From CAIKOD01 sp035505975 (lineage in GTDB: Archaea > Halobacteriota > Methanomicrobia > Methanomicrobiales > Methanospirillaceae), in contig DATJQJ010000016.1 of assembly GCA_035505975.1 (NCBI GenBank), forward strand, positions 1-15,324: a stretch of DNA of 15,324 nucleotides, in the 5' to 3' direction. The position numbers and the translations under genes were made by a program. Under the pieces are notes generated by a model. The model searched no databases. It was not told the origin of the DNA and was given only the letters and a program-made list of their open reading frames with translations. Of this stretch, positions 12,608-15,324 are shown piece by piece (the stretch's first letter is position 1; each line of letters opens with the position of its first letter).

Positions 12608-14425
12608 GTGTCAGCCGCCACTTTTTTTTCCGGAATTTCGAAAAAACTAACCTTTGAACGACTTTTTATCATCATTATACTTATCGCGATCGTTATCAGG
12701 TTCCTGTTCCTCGACTTAAAACTCCTGCACCACGACGAGTCTATCCATGCGTGGTTCTCGTACGAACTGCTCACCAAGGGAACGTACACCTATGACCCGA
12801 TGTACCACGGGCCATTACTGTATTATCTCACTGCAGGAATGTTCTGGCTTTTCGGCCAGAGCGACCTGGTCGCACGGTTGCTCCCTGCCTTATTTGGGAC
12901 GCTCCTTGTACCTCTCGTATATTTCATTTACCGGCTGGGCTATCTCGACAAGAGGCAGGCCCTTGTCGCTGCACTATTTATCGCAGTATCGCCCGATATG
13001 GTATATTTTTCAAGGTTCCTCCGCCACGACATATTCCAGCTATTCTTCACCCTGCTGATTCTGGTTGCTCTCCTCTGGTACCTGAACTCCGGAAAATTCC
13101 GGTATGTGTTGCTGACGGCAATCGGGGTTGCAGGAGGCATGTCTCTCAAGGAGGACATGCCGATATTTCTCCTGATTTTCCTCTTGTTCGGGCTGTACCT
13201 CCTTATCAGCCGGAAGATCGTCCTCCCGAAGACCTGGAAACGAGACGCCCTGATCGGGATCATCATTGCGATCGGCATCATCGCACTGTTGTATTCTTCG
13301 TTCGGGACCCAGCCTAATGTACTTGAGACCGGCTGGATTGCGGCGTACCAACATTGGACCGCCATGTCGAACGAGTGCAGGATATGCGGCCCCTGGTTCT
13401 TCTATATCATCCTGCTCATCCTGTACGAGGTCCCGATACTGATCCTTGCCATAGTCGGCGTAATACAGTTCGCCGGGAAGGACAACCGGCTCAGGAAACT
13501 GTTGATCGACACCTGGGCCAGGATCAGGGGATTTGGCAACACCATCGGAAAGGGTCACCTTCCGCAGGGAGAGATCAAAGACCGTCCGGCCCTGTCTACC
13601 CATGAACTCGTAACAACAAGTATCAGGCAGTTCGGTGTAAAGACCGGTCATGAGGTTAAAAAAGACAGGAGAGACGACTTCTTCGTGTTCTGTCTGTTCT
13701 GGCTTGTCGTCTCGATGGCGGCCTATGCCGTGATCGGGGAGAAGGTCCCCTGGCTCATCATCCACCAGCTCCTTCCCCTGATCTTCATCTCGGTCTACAT
13801 GATGACCAGGAGAAAGATGGTCATCGCCCTGATATTCGCCGTTTTACTCGTTCTGATCACCTGGCACGTCGCATTCGTCCCGGCCGATATCAACGAACCG
13901 ATCGTACAGGTGCAGAACTCGGAAGACATGAAGACCGTCATGGGGATTATCGATGCATCCAATATCGTCGTCATTGCCTCGAAGGACTACTGGCCGCTCC
14001 CCTGGTATGACCGTGGCCATGGATGGGACAAGATGCGCTTCTACGGGGAGATCATCGATAAAAGTGCAATATACCAGCAGAACCCGGACATGGTTATCAC
14101 TCACGACCTCGAGAGTTACCCGTCGCTCGATGGGTACGACAAACGCACGTACAAGCTCTCGTACTGGTTCTCGTACATTGACAACCAGGACCGCCTCCCC
14201 GAGTATTATTTCCTCCGCGACGGCCCGATGGGGAGTATCAATATCGACGTATTTACGAAGGTTGGAACGAAGGCCGACGAGGTGATGATGAGTTCCCCGG
14301 AGAGCGGGCAGCGCCCATGGGAATATCCGCTCGTCAGCGGATATGGTCAGGAGAAAGGTGCCCATGTGCCCTATTATATCCCAAATCCGTTTTCCGGGAA
14401 TGTAAGCGGGAACTTCACGGCCTGA
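12608..14425 (+). CDS. Agl23-type (TIGR03663-like) polytopic membrane protein, GT-C/PMT fold
   Basis: 605 residues with about 11-13 membrane segments. The first luminal loop carries the acidic motif HHDESIH (41-47) and the Y-x-x-M-Y-H-G-P-L region (62-70) of the Agl23 / dolichyl-phosphate-mannose mannosyltransferase-like group; RHD (139-141) and LKED (180-183) are further conserved charged sites. A cytoplasmic-looking polar segment lies at about 295-358 and the C-terminal 150 residues form a soluble domain. In haloarchaea a relative is associated with flipping of lipid-linked glycan, so a role in surface-protein glycosylation is likely but catalytic activity is unproven. The start is GTG with TGAGG 6 nt upstream, overlapping the rpsJ stop. 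A glycosyltransferase gene lies downstream. Confidence 0.87.
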   Translation: MSAATFFSGISKKLTFERLFIIIILIAIVIRFLFLDLKLLHHDESIHAWFSYELLTKGTYTYDPMYHGPLLYYLTAGMFWLFGQSDLVARLLPALFGTLLVPLVYFIYRLGYLDKRQALVAALFIAVSPDMVYFSRFLRHDIFQLFFTLLILVALLWYLNSGKFRYVLLTAIGVAGGMSLKEDMPIFLLIFLLFGLYLLISRKIVLPKTWKRDALIGIIIAIGIIALLYSSFGTQPNVLETGWIAAYQHWTAMSNECRICGPWFFYIILLILYEVPILILAIVGVIQFAGKDNRLRKLLIDTWARIRGFGNTIGKGHLPQGEIKDRPALSTHELVTTSIRQFGVKTGHEVKKDRRDDFFVFCLFWLVVSMAAYAVIGEKVPWLIIHQLLPLIFISVYMMTRRKMVIALIFAVLLVLITWHVAFVPADINEPIVQVQNSEDMKTVMGIIDASNIVVIASKDYWPLPWYDRGHGWDKMRFYGEIIDKSAIYQQNPDMVITHDLESYPSLDGYDKRTYKLSYWFSYIDNQDRLPEYYFLRDGPMGSINIDVFTKVGTKADEVMMSSPESGQRPWEYPLVSGYGQEKGAHVPYYIPNPFSGNVSGNFTA

Positions 14426-14469
14426 TTTTCATAGCGTGGTAACCAGAGGAAAAAAAGATTTGATGGTCA

Positions 14470-14534
14470 TCGCGGTGTGCTTTTCAAAATGATACTACCG
14501 CGAGGAACCGATGCACTCCGCTCGCTCTTTTTTT
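14470..14534 (+). terminator. Terminator-like hairpins with T7 tract after the Agl23-type gene
   Basis: GCGAG (14500-14504) and CTCGC (14521-14525) form a short stem followed by TC and T7 (14528-14534). An alternative stem, TCGCGGT (14470-14476) with ACCGCGA (14497-14503), shares bases with it, so the two exclude each other. The T tract about 100 nt after the stop is a plausible end of the EF-1alpha to Agl23 transcript. Confidence 0.45.
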
Positions 14535-14900
14535 CAACCATCTCCCGATCTTAGTCGTAAGGATAAATGTCGAAATGCGAATCATTAAGGAACGTATCAA
14601 TGGATTGAGACCTCGTTTTTAATTCTTAATAAATCGTTATGGGAAATCGGTAGTCCTCAGCTGTCTCAGTACTGAATCATGCTGCTTTGCCACACTGGAA
14701 ACTCATGATGCTGATAGGTTCTCTTAATTCCGGTGAATACGATATTGCAGTGAAATCGATATTTCCAAAAATTCACGTTGTGAACCGCAGGACCTTCACG
14801 AAAGAGAGCCAAGGTATCCGGGCCACGATGATACCTTCACTATTCCCAGCCTATCTTCAATATGCTGGTCTTTCCCGGGGTTGATGAGGAATTAAGTAGA

Positions 14901-14910
14901 TTTATATAAA
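14901..14910 (+). promoter_or_regulatory. TATA box of the glycosyltransferase gene
   Basis: TTTATATAAA is the best TATA match in the window. A start is expected near 14930-14935, leaving a leader of about 30 nt before the ATG at 14963. Confidence 0.65.
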
Positions 14911-14962
14911 TATTTTTTGATACCCATATCAATCAAGGTAAATTTCAGATTTACGGAAAATC

Positions 14963-15324
14963 ATGTTAAGCGTAATTATTGTAAATTTCAACAGTAAATA
15001 TTATACTGAAGCCTGTATCGAATTAGTGCTCTCGCAAAACCGTACGGATTACGAAATAATTCTCATAGACAATGCCTCTTCTGACAATAATGCCGAATTC
15101 GTTCGCAGAAGATTTTCCGAAGTCAATGTTGTCGAAAATAAAAGCAATCGCGGGTTTTCAGGAGGTGTGAATAACGATATCCGAATTTCTAAGGGGGATT
15201 ACATCCTTACGCTTAATAACGATACCATTATGGAGAAAGGGTCCATCACCGAGATGAAAAAGGTGATGGAACATGATCCTGCCATTGGGATGTGCGCCTC
15301 AAAAATGGTATTTCCTGATGGAAG
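14963..15324 (+). CDS. Family 2 glycosyltransferase, N-terminal part (3' truncated)
   Basis: An open frame of 120 codons runs from ATG 14963 to the window edge without a stop. It starts MLSVIIVNFNSKYYTEACIE, the usual first strand of a GT-A fold, followed by EIILIDNASSDNNAEFVRR (about 31-49), then NKSNRGFSGGVNND (about 59-72) and the D-x-D-like LTLNNDTIM (about 82-90). This is the pattern of GT2 enzymes of the rhamnosyltransferase (WbbL-like) kind; the donor sugar cannot be told. It is clearly richer in A/T codons (AAT, ATA, AAA) than the genes to its left, a common sign of a variable surface-polysaccharide region. The Shine-Dalgarno is weak (GGA 6 nt before the ATG). Confidence 0.9.
   Translation, partial: MLSVIIVNFNSKYYTEACIELVLSQNRTDYEIILIDNASSDNNAEFVRRRFSEVNVVENKSNRGFSGGVNNDIRISKGDYILTLNNDTIMEKGSITEMKKVMEHDPAIGMCASKMVFPDG

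Larger units (their letters stand above)
14426..14962. other. Gene-poor region, 537 bp
   Basis: No convincing gene. It holds the terminator-like hairpins, then increasingly AT-rich DNA. A frame from TTG 14687 (or ATG 14705) to 14884 would encode up to 65 residues; it has no Shine-Dalgarno and no recognised family, so it is at best a remnant or a small unknown gene. The last 65 bp carry the promoter of the glycosyltransferase gene. Confidence 0.5.

Noticed and set aside
13040..13765. 241-residue minus-strand open frame opposite the Agl23-type gene
   Set aside because: It is antisense to a well-supported membrane protein and extremely rich in charged residues and Pro/Gln, as expected for the complement of a hydrophobic gene.
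14687..14884. 65-residue frame as a transposase or enzyme remnant
   Set aside because: No motif of any transposase or known enzyme could be seen; kept only as an uncertain item in the gene-poor region.

Overview
The window looks like chromosomal DNA of a methanogenic archaeon, most likely of the order Methanomicrobiales (inference from gene content; no rRNA is present). The supporting genes are an archaeal EF-1alpha with its S10 neighbour, an archaeal two-subunit-type GMP synthase glutaminase, the archaeal cobalamin nucleotide-loop set cobT/cobZ/cobS, a hexulose-phosphate synthase fused to an RraA domain, a small siroheme sulfite-reductase-like protein with two ferredoxin clusters, an exported protein resembling the methanogen DUF3821 family, and an Agl23-type membrane protein. 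Shine-Dalgarno motifs (GGAGG, GGTGA) and TATA-like boxes fit an archaeon.

Layout. 1-1230: the 3' part of a phenylacetate-CoA-ligase-like gene followed after 2 nt by a double-ACT protein. 1235-2524 (minus): the HPS-RraA fusion, convergent with the ACT gene. 2674-3597: a TerC/DUF475 membrane protein. 3598-4066: no convincing gene, but an unusual cluster of palindromes with a TATA-like box, which is a candidate regulatory region or structured RNA. 4067-4582 (minus): a small nitroreductase. 4583-4858: intergenic, with a nested GC-rich stem-loop. 4859-5872 (minus): an exported, C-terminally anchored surface protein. 6010-8210 (minus): a run of cobT-like gene, GMP synthase subunit A and a YkgJ-type Cys-cluster gene, the last two overlapping. 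8362-9512 (plus): cobZ and cobS, overlapping by 10 nt and divergent from cobT. 9602-10465 (plus): the sulfite-reductase-like protein. 10515-10814 (minus): a small Cys-rich protein of unknown function. 10985-14425 (plus): EF-1alpha, ribosomal protein S10 and the Agl23-type protein. 14426-14962: gene-poor, with terminator-like hairpins. 14963-15324: start of an AT-richer family 2 glycosyltransferase, cut by the window edge.

How the genes fit together. cobT, cobZ and cobS make a compact unit for activating the lower base and joining it to the corrinoid, which methanogens need for corrinoid methyltransferases. HPS serves pentose-phosphate supply by the reverse ribulose monophosphate route, and GMP synthase serves purine synthesis. 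The ligase plus ACT pair is consistent with aryl-acid activation under amino-acid sensing. The Agl23-type protein and the glycosyltransferase suggest that a surface-glycan region begins at the right edge.

Most of the window is ordinary core metabolism and translation. I found no CRISPR array, transposase, defence system or tRNA. The parts most worth a second look are the palindrome-rich intergenic region at 3732-3867, the nested stem-loop at 4730-4786, the HPS-RraA fusion, and the sulfite-reductase-like gene with its small Cys-rich neighbour.
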